Positions 44,053-53,739 are shown, counted from the stretch's first letter. The stretch is DNA of 64,000 nt from Poseidonocella sp. HB161398 (GCF_005870025.1 NZ_VATA01000006.1:124001-188000); one strand, 5' to 3'. Notes: generated by a model from the letters alone, not told the origin. Program-made: numbers and translations.

Positions 44053-44912
44053 GCGCGGGTTCCTTCGACGAGGCGGCGGCGGAGATGGCCCGAGAGCTGG
44101 TCGAAGAGCACGATCGCGCCGAAGAGCAGCAGGAAGATCGCCGCGGCATCGCCGAAGCGGCCCGGACCCCAGGCCATGGCGTTCTTGAGCTCGTAGCCGA
44201 TCCCGCCGGCGCCGACGAAGCCGAGGATGGCGGAGGCGCGGACATTGATCTCGAACCGCAGGAGCGCGTAGCTGAGGAAGTTCGGCGCGACCTGCGGCAG
44301 CACGCCGAGCGCCATGCGCTGGCCCCAGCGCGCGCCGACCGAGGCCAGCCCCTCGACCGGCTTCTGGTCGGCATTCTCGGCGACCTCGGAGAAGAGCTTG
44401 CCGAGCGCGCCGGCGGTGTGGAAGGCGATGGCGATCACCGCGGGCACCGGCCCGCCGCCCAGTACGAAGATCAGCATCAGCGCGATGACGATCTCGGGGA
44501 TGGCGCGCAGGATGTCCATCAGCCGGCGGAAGAGCGGCACGGCCCGCGGCCAGGGCGCGAGCCCGCGGATCGACAGGAAGGCCAGAACCGTGCCCGCAAT
44601 CGCTCCGGTCAGGGTGGCGACGGCGGCGATGTTCAGGGTCTCGACCAGGTCGGGCAGGTATTCCAGCAGCTTGCCGGGCAGCTGGGCGCGCTTCTCCCAG
44701 GCTTCGGACAGCACCATGGCGGGATAGTCGCCGATCCGGTGCAGCCCGTCGAGGAAGCCGCCGGCATTGCGGTCATTGGCCGTCTGGAAGCCCGCGATCA
44801 TCAGCGCGGCGAAGACCAGCAGCGCGAGCCCGCCATAGAGCCTGCGGCGGCGCAGCTCGGCCATGTAGCTGTCGCGGATCGCGCCGGGGGGCGGGGAGGC
44901 TAGGTCGGTCAT
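44049..44912 (-). CDS. phnE: Phosphonate ABC transporter permease PhnE
   Basis: A 287-aa permease with an EAA loop (LASVGARWGQRMALGVLPQ) and about six membrane spans. It forms the heterodimeric channel with the other PhnE. The start at ATG 44912 is chosen because longer frames overlap phnD. It lies 64 bp after phnD. Confidence 0.93.
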   Translation of the reverse strand: MTDLASPPPGAIRDSYMAELRRRRLYGGLALLVFAALMIAGFQTANDRNAGGFLDGLHRIGDYPAMVLSEAWEKRAQLPGKLLEYLPDLVETLNIAAVATLTGAIAGTVLAFLSIRGLAPWPRAVPLFRRLMDILRAIPEIVIALMLIFVLGGGPVPAVIAIAFHTAGALGKLFSEVAENADQKPVEGLASVGARWGQRMALGVLPQVAPNFLSYALLRFEINVRASAILGFVGAGGIGYELKNAMAWGPGRFGDAAAIFLLLFGAIVLFDQLSGHLRRRLVEGTRA

Positions 44913-44976
44913 GCAGAGACTCGCGGAACGGCGCAGGCCCGGCGCGGGGCCGGGCCTGCGGTGGAAAGGCCAGGCG

Positions 44977-45906
44977 TCAGGAGCCCTGCTCGATCTTCGC
45001 GCGGCGCACGGCGATGATCGACTCGTAGGCGTCATGGGTGATCGGGCTGAAGCCCAGCGTGTCGCCGCCGGCCACGCCATAGGCGCAGTCCGCGTCGGTC
45101 TCGTAGAGGTTGTCCATGATCGCGGTGACCTCGGTCTTGACGTCCTGGGGCAGCGCCTTGCGCAGCACGAAGGGGCCTTCCGGGATCGGCTTCGACTTCC
45201 AGATCTCGACCATGTCGTTCATGTCGACGAGGCCTGCATCCACGGCCTTGCGCAGCGCGCCCGAATTGTAGCCGTCCTCCCAGGCGCCCTGGCCGTCGGC
45301 CCAGGTCACGCCGGCGTCGATATCGCCGTTATAGACCGCGACGATGGTCTGCTCGTGCCCGCCGGTGAATTTCACGTCGGCGAAATAGTCGGAGGAGCCG
45401 TCCTGCATCGCGGCGGCCGGGATCTCGGGGTTCGAGGCGGGGATCTCCACCGAGGGGATCAGGTAGCCCGAGGTGGAATTCGGATCGCCGAAGCCGAAGA
45501 CCTTGCCCTTGGCGCCGGCCAGCGTGGCGATGCCGCTGTCCTTGCGGGCGAAGCCGATGGAGTAGTAGGCGTAGGAGCCGTCCAGGTTGGTCTTGACCAG
45601 CACCGGCTCGACCGCCTCGGGGTCCTGCAGGTAGACGCCGGCATAGCCCGAGGCGCCGAGGATCGCGGCGTCGATCGTGCCGCCCAGCAGGCCCTGCATC
45701 ACGCCGTTGTAGTCGGCGGGGGCGAAGATCTTGACCGGCACGCCGAGCGACGAGCTCAGCTGCTCGGCCAGGCATTCGTTGTTGGCGATGCGGTCCTGGG
45801 CGTTCTCGCCGCCGAGGATGCCGAGGCGGAATTCGCTGATCTCCTGGGCGGAGGCAGCGGAGGCGAGGGCCGTGGAGGCGGCCAGGGCAAGTGCAAGAGC
45901 TTTCAT
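44977..45906 (-). CDS. phnD: Phosphonate-binding periplasmic protein
   Basis: A 309-aa solute-binding protein with a signal peptide (LALALAASTALASAASAQ). The mature part shows RLGILGGENAQDRIANNE and YAGVYLQDPEAVEPVLV, the type-II binding-protein fold of PhnD. It delivers phosphonates to the PhnEE permease. Lies between phnC and the permeases. Confidence 0.94.
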   Translation of the reverse strand: MKALALALAASTALASAASAQEISEFRLGILGGENAQDRIANNECLAEQLSSSLGVPVKIFAPADYNGVMQGLLGGTIDAAILGASGYAGVYLQDPEAVEPVLVKTNLDGSYAYYSIGFARKDSGIATLAGAKGKVFGFGDPNSTSGYLIPSVEIPASNPEIPAAAMQDGSSDYFADVKFTGGHEQTIVAVYNGDIDAGVTWADGQGAWEDGYNSGALRKAVDAGLVDMNDMVEIWKSKPIPEGPFVLRKALPQDVKTEVTAIMDNLYETDADCAYGVAGGDTLGFSPITHDAYESIIAVRRAKIEQGS

Positions 45907-45961
45907 CTTCTCTCTCCTTGGGAAGGCCGCCCCGGACCGGGACGCGGCCGGTTGAACGGGG

Positions 45962-46774
45962 TCAGAGATAGGCCTCGGCCTCGCGCCAGGCGCGGTCTGC
46001 CGGGGCGATGGCGGTCGAGGTCGCGTGTTCCGAGAAATCCGCGCCGGCCCCGTAGATGTCGCGGGCGACGCCGGTGGTCAGCTGCGCAGGCGTGCCGTCG
46101 AAGACGATGCGGCCGTCGAGCATGCCGATGACCCGGTCGCAGTAGCGCCGCGCGGTGTCCAGCGTGTGCAGGTTGGCGATCACCATGCGGCCGTCCTCTT
46201 CGTGGATGCGGCGCAGCGTGTCCATGACGACCTGGGCATTCATCGGGTCGAGCGAGGCGATCGGCTCGTCGGCCAGGATGATCTCGGGCTCCTGCATCAG
46301 CGCGCGGGCGATGGCGACGCGCTGCTGCTGCCCGCCCGAGAGCGCCTCGGCCCGCTTCGGCGCGTGCTCGGCGATGCCCAGCCGCTCCAGGATGCCGATG
46401 GCGCGGTGGATGTCGTCCTCGGGGTAGAGGTTGAACAGCGAGGCCAGCGTCGAGCGGCGGTTCAGTGTGCCGTGCAGCACGTTCGAGACCACGTCCATCC
46501 GCGGCACCAGGTTGAACTGCTGGAAGATCATCGCGCAGCGGCTCTGCCAGCGGCGGCGGTCCGCGCCGCGCAGGGCGGTGATCTCGGTGCCGTCGAAGAG
46601 GATCCGGCCCTCGCTGGCATCGGTCAGCCGGTTCAGCATCCGCAGCATCGTCGACTTGCCCGCGCCCGACCGGCCGATGATCCCGATCATCGCCGGGGCC
46701 TCGACCGTGAAGCTCGCGCGGTCCACCGCCGTCCGCGCGCCGAACCGCCGGGTCAGTTCCTCGACCTGCAACAT
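45962..46774 (-). CDS. phnC: Phosphonate ABC transporter ATPase
   Basis: A 270-aa ATPase with Walker [10 protein letters not shown], signature ALSGGQQQR and Walker B IILADEPI. It energises uptake through PhnEE. It is the first gene of phnCDEE-acyltransferase, and a Pho-box-like sequence lies 42 bp upstream of its ATG. Confidence 0.95.
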   Translation of the reverse strand: MLQVEELTRRFGARTAVDRASFTVEAPAMIGIIGRSGAGKSTMLRMLNRLTDASEGRILFDGTEITALRGADRRRWQSRCAMIFQQFNLVPRMDVVSNVLHGTLNRRSTLASLFNLYPEDDIHRAIGILERLGIAEHAPKRAEALSGGQQQRVAIARALMQEPEIILADEPIASLDPMNAQVVMDTLRRIHEEDGRMVIANLHTLDTARRYCDRVIGMLDGRIVFDGTPAQLTTGVARDIYGAGADFSEHATSTAIAPADRAWREAEAYL

Positions 46775-46815
46775 GCATCACCTCTTTCGCTCTCCGGTCC
46801 TGCTAGGTCGGGTCG

Positions 46816-46833
46816 GAGACGGTTTCGTGACAG
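46816..46833 (-). promoter_or_regulatory. Pho-box-like element upstream of phnC
   Basis: On the minus strand CTGTCAC-GAAA-CCGTCTC resembles the PhoB site, two CTGTCAT-type heptamers separated by four A/T-rich bases. The first heptamer matches 6 of 7 and the second 5 of 7. Its place 42 bp before phnC fits phosphate-starvation control. Confidence 0.45.
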
Positions 46834-46948
46834 GCGTGCTAATCAATTGTGAAGCCTTGGGCGCGGCGGCGGCGCGAAGGCCCGGGCAGCACGGCGGGAC
46901 CGGCAGGGGGTGCCTGCCGGGGACCGGAAAGAGCGCGCGGGGCCCGGG

Positions 46949-47878
46949 TCAGGCGCCGCGGCGGGCCGGGTTGCTCCAGGCACGGCGGCCGGCGCGGTCG
47001 ATCACGGTCACGCGCAGCCAGGGCGAGCGGGCGAAGCGGCCGTCCAGCGCGACCTCCGTGCGGGTCATCGACGGGCCATGGACCGCCTTCGCCGCCGAGC
47101 CGTGGCCCTGCACGATCACCGCGGCCACCGCGCTGGACTCCACGCGCACGCGGTCTTCCGCGATCTCGACCCCGTGAAGCTCCGGCCCCTGGCTGGAATA
47201 GAACCGGCCGGCCTTCAGCGCCTCGAGCAGCGCTTCGGGGCTGTTCTCCGCCGCCTTCACCATGACCCAGCCGCCAAAATGGTCGGGCTCGGTGAAATGC
47301 GCGTCGTCCGTGGCAACTAGGGCGAGGTCGCGGCCTTCGGAGAGCAGCAGGTCGGCGATGGAGAACCCGTCAGCGCGGTCGCAGCCGGTGGCGCAGCCGT
47401 GATTGTAGATCTCGACCGCATGGGCCGCCTCGACCGAGCGCGCATCGGCCAGGGTCAGACCGGACCATTGCGGATGGGCGATGGCGACGAAGGCCCCGGC
47501 GGCGCGGGCGCGGGCGGCCAGTTCGGGCCCGCTCTCCTGGTCCGGCACCGGCACGAAGCCCGGCGCATTGCCCGGCGCGAAATCTGCCGGCAGGCCGACC
47601 GCCAGGATGTGCCACAGCTCGCCATTCTCCATGGCGCCCGAATGCAGCTCGGCGCCGAGGAGCGTGGTGAAGCCCGCGGCGCGGAAGGGCGCCGTGTCGG
47701 TGAGGGGATAGCCGTACTGGCCGATGAAGTGGTCGGTCAGGGCGAGGAAGTCGTAGCCCTCGGCACGGTAGCGGCGGCAGACCTCCCCGGGGGGCAGGCA
47801 GCCGTCGGAATTGGTCGAATGGGTGTGCAGGTTGCCGCGGTAGAAGCGGCCGGGGGCGGAGAAGGCGGGAAGGATCAT
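46949..47878 (-). CDS. PHP-domain metallohydrolase (CehA/McbA type)
   Basis: A 309-aa PHP-superfamily protein. Metal motifs are NLHTHSTNSDG at the N-terminus, LALTDHF, FVAIAHPQW and ATDDAHF. The start at ATG 47878 overlaps the stop of the ABC ATPase gene (ATGA). It is the fifth gene of an ABC importer operon, so it probably acts on the imported substrate in the cytoplasm. PHP proteins often hydrolyse phosphoesters, which suggests an organophosphate, but the CehA/McbA branch also includes carboxylester hydrolases. Confidence 0.85.
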   Translation of the reverse strand: MILPAFSAPGRFYRGNLHTHSTNSDGCLPPGEVCRRYRAEGYDFLALTDHFIGQYGYPLTDTAPFRAAGFTTLLGAELHSGAMENGELWHILAVGLPADFAPGNAPGFVPVPDQESGPELAARARAAGAFVAIAHPQWSGLTLADARSVEAAHAVEIYNHGCATGCDRADGFSIADLLLSEGRDLALVATDDAHFTEPDHFGGWVMVKAAENSPEALLEALKAGRFYSSQGPELHGVEIAEDRVRVESSAVAAVIVQGHGSAAKAVHGPSMTRTEVALDGRFARSPWLRVTVIDRAGRRAWSNPARRGA

Positions 47879-48939
47879 GCGTCTGCTCGGGCTGGAAGGA
47901 CAAGGAGGTCGTCGCGCGAGAACCACAGGGCGGCCTCTGCGCCGGGGGCCGGGACGGCCGCGGCCCCGGACTGGTTGAACATGTCGGCGGCCACGGAGAT
48001 CCCGGCGATCCTGACCCGCGCGCGGATCACCGAGCCGAGGAAATTCGTGTCGATCACGGTGCCGCCGATTTGCAGGTCGCCCGGCCCGCGCGGCGCCAGC
48101 GCCAGGGCCTCGGGGCGCAGCGCGACGGTCAGCCGGGTGCCCTCGCGCATCTCCGGGACGATGCCGGGGAAGCTCCGCCCGCCGAAGAACAGCGTGCCGC
48201 TGCGCCCGACATGGGCGTCGAAGGTGTTCAGATGGCCGACGAAGCCCGCGACGAAGCGGGTGGCGGGGCGGTTGTAGATCTCGGCCGGGCTGCCGGTCTG
48301 GTCGGCGCGGCCCTGGTGCATGACCACGACGCGGTCCGAGATCGACAGCGCCTCCTCCTGGTCATGGGTGACGAAGATCGTGGTGATGCCGAGCTCGCGC
48401 TGGATCGCGCGGATGTCGTCGCGCAGCGACACGCGGATCTTGGCGTCGAGCGCCGACAGCGGCTCGTCGAGAAGCAGCAGGTCGGGCTTCGGCGCAAGCG
48501 CGCGCGCGAGCGCGACGCGCTGCTGCTGCCCGCCCGAAAGCTGGTAGGGATAGCGCCCGGCGAGATGGCCGAGGGCGATCAGCTCCAGCATCTCGGCGAC
48601 GCGGGCGCGGATGGCCGCGCGCTCCATCCCGGCGATCTTCAGCCCGAAGGCGACATTCTGCGCCACCGTCATGTTGGGGAAGAGCGCATAGGCCTGGAAC
48701 ACCATGCCGATCCGGCGCTTCGAGGCCGGCAGCGCGGTGACGTCGCGCCCCTCGACGGCGATCCGCCCAGAGGACGGCGTCTCGAAGCCCGCGACCATGC
48801 GCAGGACCGTGGTCTTGCCGCAGCCCGAGGGGCCGAGGAAGGAGATGAACTCGCCCTTCTCCACGGCCAGGTCGAAGCCCCGGACCACGGTATTGGCGCC
48901 GAAGCTCTTGGTGATGTCGGTGAGGGTGAGGAAGCTCAT
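47875..48939 (-). CDS. ABC transporter ATPase (iron/polyamine/2-AEP type)
   Basis: A 354-aa ATPase with Walker A GPSGCGKTT, signature QLSGGQQQR, Walker B LLLLDEPL and a C-terminal TOBE regulatory domain. It resembles PotA, FbpC and PhnT. It energises the two permeases encoded just upstream. Its stop overlaps the PHP gene start. Confidence 0.92.
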   Translation of the reverse strand: MSFLTLTDITKSFGANTVVRGFDLAVEKGEFISFLGPSGCGKTTVLRMVAGFETPSSGRIAVEGRDVTALPASKRRIGMVFQAYALFPNMTVAQNVAFGLKIAGMERAAIRARVAEMLELIALGHLAGRYPYQLSGGQQQRVALARALAPKPDLLLLDEPLSALDAKIRVSLRDDIRAIQRELGITTIFVTHDQEEALSISDRVVVMHQGRADQTGSPAEIYNRPATRFVAGFVGHLNTFDAHVGRSGTLFFGGRSFPGIVPEMREGTRLTVALRPEALALAPRGPGDLQIGGTVIDTNFLGSVIRARVRIAGISVAADMFNQSGAAAVPAPGAEAALWFSRDDLLVLPARADA

Positions 48940-48942
48940 CTG

Positions 48943-49752
48943 CTACCCTTTCTTGCCCTTGCGGCGGCGGAACGGGCCCTGGCCGGGCCGGGCCGTGGCG
49001 AAGAGCTCCATCAGGACCATGCAGATCCAGGTGAAGGCGAAGGCCATGATCGCGATGGCGGCGGGCTGGTAGGCATAGTCCTGGCCGATCTGCACCATGT
49101 AAGGGCCGAAGCCGGGACGGCTGAGCAGCGAGGTGACGACGAATTCGCCCAGGCTGATCGAGAAGGTCAGGAAGGCGCCCGAGACGATGGCCGAGCGGAT
49201 ATTGGGGAAGATCACCGTGGCGACGGTCCTCAGGCGCGAGGCGCCGAGGCTCTCGGCGGCCTCGGTCAGCGTGGCGATGTCGATCGCCGCCATGCCGTTG
49301 TCGACCGCGCGGTACATGTAGGGCAGCGACAGCACCGTGTAGCCGATCACGAGCAGGAGGTTGGTGCCCGCCTCGGTCATGGTCAGCGGCAGGACCGACC
49401 CGGTGCCGTAGATGCGGACATAGCCGAAGACCAGCACGACGGGCGGGATGATCAGCGGCATCAGGCTGAGGAACTCGGTCAGCGGGCGCAGCCCGGGCAG
49501 CTTCAGCCGCACCCAGTAGGCGGTGGGCACGACCAGCAGGATGCCGAGGACGATCGCCGCCAGCGAGGCCATGGCCGAGAAGCCCAGCACCTGCAGGAAG
49601 AGGTCGGAACTCAGCACCGAGCGGTAGGACTCGAAGCTCAGCTCGCCGCGCTTCATCTGCAGCGAGAACTTGAAGGTGGCGTAGAGCGGCACCAGGAAAT
49701 AGGCGGCGGCGAGGAGCGCGGCCAGCCAGGACAGGACCGGGACGCGCCTCAT
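48943..49752 (-). CDS. ABC transporter permease, second subunit
   Basis: A 269-aa six-span permease with the EAA loop [20 protein letters not shown]. It is related to PotC/PhnV. The start at ATG 49752 overlaps the stop of the first permease (ATGA). Confidence 0.91.
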   Translation of the reverse strand: MRRVPVLSWLAALLAAAYFLVPLYATFKFSLQMKRGELSFESYRSVLSSDLFLQVLGFSAMASLAAIVLGILLVVPTAYWVRLKLPGLRPLTEFLSLMPLIIPPVVLVFGYVRIYGTGSVLPLTMTEAGTNLLLVIGYTVLSLPYMYRAVDNGMAAIDIATLTEAAESLGASRLRTVATVIFPNIRSAIVSGAFLTFSISLGEFVVTSLLSRPGFGPYMVQIGQDYAYQPAAIAIMAFAFTWICMVLMELFATARPGQGPFRRRKGKKG

Positions 49753-50645
49753 GACCGCCACCTCTCGGCGCGGCGGCGCAGGAGGAAATAGACCGTGTTC
49801 GAGGCGGCCATGATGACGATCATGCCGACCGCCAGCGCATAGCCCAGGTTCGGATTGTAAAGCACGTTGCCGCGGATCTGCTGGAAGAGCACGATCGGCA
49901 CGACGCCGAAATTGGCCGAGGTCAGCGCGTAGATCGTCGCCAGCGTGCCGAACGCATTGGCGAAGAGCAGCAGGAAGCAGCCCAGCACCGACGGCGCCAG
50001 CAGGGGCAGCGCGACGCGGCCGAGATACTGGCGGGGCGAGGCGCCGAGGCTTTCGGCCGCCTCGCGCCATTCCGGCCGCATGCCCTCGAGCGCGGGCGTC
50101 AGCATCAGCACCATCAGCGGCAGCTGGAAATAGAGATAGGTCAGCGCCAGTCCCCAGAAGGAGAAGAGCGAGAAGCCCGCCGCGTAGATGTTCAGCCCGA
50201 AGACGTCGCGCAGCACCAGCGTCGCCAGCCCGAGCCGCCCCAGCGTGGCGATGAAGGCGAAGGCCAGCGGCACGCCCGCGAAATTCGAGGCCACGCCCGA
50301 GAAGGTCATGAAGCCGCGCCGCACCCAGCCCGGCAGCCCGCCGAGGATCAGCGCCCAGCCCAGCACCAGCCCGGCCAGCGCGCCCATTCCGGCGGAGACG
50401 AGGCTGAGCCGGATCGACAGCCAGTAGGAGGCGCGGATCTCGGGCGAGAAAAGCTGCGCCATGGTCTCCAGCGACCAGCGCCCGTCGGGGGTCTGGAAGG
50501 CGCCGCGCACCAGATAGCCGATCGGCAGGATGAGGAAGAGCGCCGCGAAGGCGAGAAAGGGCAGAAGGCCGAGCCAGCGCCAGCCGGTGCGCGCCAGCCG
50601 GCGTCGGGGCCGGGCAGTGCCGCCGTCGAGGGGGAGATGGGCCAA
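49749..50645 (-). CDS. ABC transporter permease, first subunit
   Basis: A 298-aa permease with six predicted spans and the EAA loop [20 protein letters not shown]. It is related to PotB/PhnU. The start is read as TTG 50645, near the beginning of homology, because no ATG or GTG is suitably placed; the ribosome site is weak, so the start is uncertain. Confidence 0.88.
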   Translation of the reverse strand: MAHLPLDGGTARPRRRLARTGWRWLGLLPFLAFAALFLILPIGYLVRGAFQTPDGRWSLETMAQLFSPEIRASYWLSIRLSLVSAGMGALAGLVLGWALILGGLPGWVRRGFMTFSGVASNFAGVPLAFAFIATLGRLGLATLVLRDVFGLNIYAAGFSLFSFWGLALTYLYFQLPLMVLMLTPALEGMRPEWREAAESLGASPRQYLGRVALPLLAPSVLGCFLLLFANAFGTLATIYALTSANFGVVPIVLFQQIRGNVLYNPNLGYALAVGMIVIMAASNTVYFLLRRRAERWRS

Positions 50646-50710
50646 GGGGAGGGCTCCGGGGAGGGCGAGGGAGGGCGCAGGCCCTCCCTCCGGGTTGCGG
50701 GGGGAGCGCC

Positions 50711-51805
50711 TTACTGGACACCCATCTCGGCGGCCCAGTTCTTCGCCACCGCGGCTTTCGCCTCCGACTGCTCGGCGAGCGTGGGGAAGACGGCCCTGGC
50801 GTAGTTCCCGGCGGGCGGCAGCTTGGCCAGCAGATCCTCGGGGATCACGCCGCGCTCCGCGAGGTCGTTGAAGCGGATCGGGTGGCAGTAGCCCGCCAGC
50901 CACAGGAGCTGCCCCTCGTCGGAATAGAGATACTCCATCCACAGCTTCGCGGCGTTCGGATGCGGCGCATAGGCCGAGATCGCCTGGACATAGACGCCCG
51001 CGACCACGGCATCCGTCGGCACGACCACCTCGACCGGCGGGTTGCCGCCGAGCTTGTCGCGCATCGCCAGCAGGTTGTAGTCCCAGTCGAAATAGACCGG
51101 CGTCGTGCCCTGCGCCAGGTTCTGCGCCGAGCCGTTCACCGGGACGAAATTGCCGCTTTCCTTCAGCTCCCGGAAATAGGCGATGCCGGCATTCAGCGCC
51201 TCGGCCCCCTTGCCGCCGCCATTGGCCATGCCCGCCGCGTAGACCGCCATCATCACCGAATTTCCGGTGCGCGGATCGCCCTGCAGCGCGACCGAGTTGC
51301 GGAATTCCGGCGATGCCAGCGCCGCGAGGCTCTGCGGCGCCTCGGGGAAGATGTCCGAATTCACGGCGAAGCCCAGAACGCCGTAATAGTCGCCGTACCA
51401 GTAGCCCTCGGCATCCTTGGCATCCGCGGGGATCGTGTCCCAGCTCGAGACCTTGTAGGGCTGCAGCAGCCCCTCGTCCTTGGCCGCCGGGCCGAAGGAC
51501 AGGCCCACATCCAGCACGTCGGGCGCCTGCGGGCCGGTATTGCCCTTGTTCGCCTTGACCGCCTCCAGCTCGTCGGCGGAGCCGGCATTCGGGTTCAGCT
51601 CGTTGACCTCGATGCCGTATTTCGCCGTGAAGCCCGCGATCACCTCGCCATAGCCGCACCAGCTATGCGGCAGCGCGATCGTGGTCAGCATGCCTTCCTC
51701 CTTCGCTGCGGCGATCAGCTCGGCGGAAGGCTCGGCCAGCACCGTGCCGGCGCCCGAGGCGGCAAGGGCCGCCGACAGCGCGAGCGCAGAGGTCGTCTTG
51801 GTCAT
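50711..51805 (-). CDS. ABC transporter periplasmic substrate-binding protein
   Basis: A 364-aa solute-binding protein with a signal peptide (ALALSAALAASGAGTVLA). Mature sequence begins EPSAELIAAAKEEGMLTTIA, typical of the iron/phosphonate-type family (SBP_bac_6). It is the first gene of the operon substrate-binding protein, two permeases, ATPase and PHP hydrolase. The substrate is not certain; its place beside phnCDEE favours an organophosphorus compound such as 2-aminoethylphosphonate or a phosphodiester. Confidence 0.9.
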   Translation of the reverse strand: MTKTTSALALSAALAASGAGTVLAEPSAELIAAAKEEGMLTTIALPHSWCGYGEVIAGFTAKYGIEVNELNPNAGSADELEAVKANKGNTGPQAPDVLDVGLSFGPAAKDEGLLQPYKVSSWDTIPADAKDAEGYWYGDYYGVLGFAVNSDIFPEAPQSLAALASPEFRNSVALQGDPRTGNSVMMAVYAAGMANGGGKGAEALNAGIAYFRELKESGNFVPVNGSAQNLAQGTTPVYFDWDYNLLAMRDKLGGNPPVEVVVPTDAVVAGVYVQAISAYAPHPNAAKLWMEYLYSDEGQLLWLAGYCHPIRFNDLAERGVIPEDLLAKLPPAGNYARAVFPTLAEQSEAKAAVAKNWAAEMGVQ

Positions 51806-52137
51806 GGTCCATCTCCATCTGGCAAACAGCCCCCAGGGCGGCCGTCCGGGCGGCGCTGCAAGGCTCGGCCGCTGCCCTAAGCGCGGAATGCAAAGCTTTC
51901 TTGACGTTTCCGTTGCGCCCGCGTGACGTCGCGCCGAAGGCGCGCATTTCCCGGAGCCCGAAGGCGCGCATTTCCGGGAGCCCGAAGGCGCGCAATCGCG
52001 GGGTCCGAAGGCGCGGGACCCCACTCGCCCTCGGGTTGCGCCGCCCGCTTTTCCGCTCACGCTTTGCGCCGGGCCTGTGCTCTACTGCCGCGCGTAGACC
52101 CGTGCCGCCAGACGGCACTGCCAGAGGAGGACCGCCC
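51806..52137. other. Divergent intergenic region with a GC-rich tandem repeat
   Basis: This 332-bp gap separates the leftward ABC operon from the dienelactone hydrolase gene. Its middle is a tandem repeat, listed separately. No ORF with a family match is present. Promoters for both flanking genes must lie here, but none is clear. Confidence 0.5.
51930..52018. repeat. 24-bp tandem repeat with core GAAGGCGCGCATTTCC
   Basis: Four units starting GAAGGCGCG follow each other at about 23-24 bp steps. Two are almost identical (GGCGCGCATTTCCCGGAGCC and GGCGCGCATTTCCGGGAGCC). They share GGCGCGCA with the repeats at the end of phnJ. Their role is unknown. Confidence 0.75.
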
Positions 52138-53031
52138 GTGACCCGTCCCGCCCGCCTGACCGCGAAGGATTTCAGCCCCGAGCTGCTGGAGCTCTACGAC
52201 TTCTACGCGCATGGCATGATCACCAAGCGCGAGTTCCTCGACCGCGCCGGCAAGGCCGCCATCGGCGGGCTCAGCGCGGCGGCGATCCTGGGGATGATGT
52301 CCCCCGACTACGCGATGGCCGAGCAGGTCAGCTTCAACGATCCCGACATCAAGGCCAGCTGGATCACCTATCCCTCGCCCGACGGACATGGCGAGATGCG
52401 CGCCTATTACGTGCGCCCGGCTGGTGCCGAAACGGCGCCCGGCGTGGTCGTCGTCCACGAGAACCGCGGGCTGAACCCCTATATCCAGGATGTCGCGCGG
52501 CGGCTGGCCAAGGCCGGCTTCATCGCCATGGCGCCCGACGGTCTGACGCCGATGGGCGGCTATCCCGGCAATGACGAGGAGGGGCGCGCGCTGCAGCAGC
52601 AGGTCGACGGCGAGAAGCTGATGAACGACTTCTTCGCCGCGGTGGAGTTCCTGATGGCCGACGAGGCCGTCACCGGCAAGGTCGGCATCACAGGCTTCTG
52701 CTATGGCGGCGGCGTGTCGAATGCCGCCGCGGTTGCCTTCCCCGAGCTCGGCGCCGCGGTGCCCTTCTACGGCCGCCAGCCCGACCCGGCCGACGTGCCG
52801 CGGATCGAGGCGCCGCTGCTTCTGCATTACGGCGGGCTCGACGAGCGGGTGAATGCCGGCTGGCCGGCTTATCGCGACGCGCTCGACCTCGCTGGAAAGA
52901 CCTACGAGGCGCATGTCTACGAGGGCGCAAATCACGGCTTCCACAACGACTCCACCCCCCGCTATGACGAGGCTGCGGCGACCCTGGCCTGGGAGCGGAC
53001 GATCGACTGGTTCCGCACCCATCTGGGCTGA
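52138..53031 (+). CDS. Dienelactone hydrolase family protein
   Basis: A 297-aa alpha/beta hydrolase with the nucleophile C188 in GFCYGGG, D235 in GGLDER and H266 in ANHGFHND, the Cys-Asp-His triad of dienelactone hydrolases. The start is GTG 52138 behind AGAGGAGGA. The N-terminus has a hydrophobic segment (AAIGGLSAAAILGMM) after KREFLDRAG, similar to Tat-like signals but with Lys-Arg instead of Arg-Arg. Export is therefore uncertain. The substrate is unknown. Confidence 0.88.
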   Translation: MTRPARLTAKDFSPELLELYDFYAHGMITKREFLDRAGKAAIGGLSAAAILGMMSPDYAMAEQVSFNDPDIKASWITYPSPDGHGEMRAYYVRPAGAETAPGVVVVHENRGLNPYIQDVARRLAKAGFIAMAPDGLTPMGGYPGNDEEGRALQQQVDGEKLMNDFFAAVEFLMADEAVTGKVGITGFCYGGGVSNAAAVAFPELGAAVPFYGRQPDPADVPRIEAPLLLHYGGLDERVNAGWPAYRDALDLAGKTYEAHVYEGANHGFHNDSTPRYDEAAATLAWERTIDWFRTHLG

Positions 53032-53055
53032 GCCGCCCCGCCCCGCGGCCCGGGA

Positions 53056-53739
53056 TCAACTATCGACCGGGACCTCCGACAGGAGCAAGCGGCGCTGCAT
53101 CGGGTCGGCGGTCGGCAGGCCTTCGCGCACGGCATCGAGCACCTGCGAATGCCCCGCCGCCAGAGCCGCCATATGTGCCTTGGCGCTCGTGCAGGTCCCG
53201 ACCACGACGAAGCGGTTCGGGGTCTCGGCGACGCCGTAGATGGTGCAGCCCGCATTGCTCTCGGCGGCGCGGGCGGGCGGCACCGCCTTCTCCATCGCCG
53301 CGAGGAAGGCGTCGCGGGTCTCTTCCGAGGTGTCGAACATCACCGCCAAATTGCGCGGGGTGACGACGCTCTCGTCGGTTTCTGCCGCGGGGATCCCGGC
53401 CAGCTCCTCGGGCCAGACCTGCTGCGGCTCGCCCACCGCGGCGCCGACCGCCTGCAGATGCGGGGTCTCCATATGGCTGTCGAGTGCCGCCTGGTCGCGC
53501 CAGCGCTCCACCAGGAAGACGCCGGGGCTGCCATCCTCGGCGCGGAAGGCCTCGAAGGAGATGTTGCCGGGCTCGGCCCGCGATCCGGCGATGTTGTCGC
53601 GCATCACCTCGAGGAAGCCGTCCTGGGCGGCATCGGTCACGGGCAGGATGACGAAGGCCTGGACCGTCCGGGGCGCCTGGGCCTCGGCGGCGGTGGACAG
53701 GCTGAGGGCGGTGGCCGTGGCAAGCATTGCGGAACGCAT
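53056..53739 (-). CDS. Secreted protein with two antibiotic-biosynthesis-monooxygenase-like domains
   Basis: A 227-aa protein with a signal peptide (AMLATATALSLSTAAEAQA). Two ferredoxin-like dimeric alpha-beta domains of the ABM/quinol monooxygenase type follow, the first with SRAEPGNISFEAFRAEDGSP and VERWRDQAALDSHMETPHLQ. The second copy is more divergent. The start at ATG 53739 follows a perfect AGGAGGTT. Function is unknown; single-domain relatives are cofactor-free oxygenases. Confidence 0.8.
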   Translation of the reverse strand: MRSAMLATATALSLSTAAEAQAPRTVQAFVILPVTDAAQDGFLEVMRDNIAGSRAEPGNISFEAFRAEDGSPGVFLVERWRDQAALDSHMETPHLQAVGAAVGEPQQVWPEELAGIPAAETDESVVTPRNLAVMFDTSEETRDAFLAAMEKAVPPARAAESNAGCTIYGVAETPNRFVVVGTCTSAKAHMAALAAGHSQVLDAVREGLPTADPMQRRLLLSEVPVDS

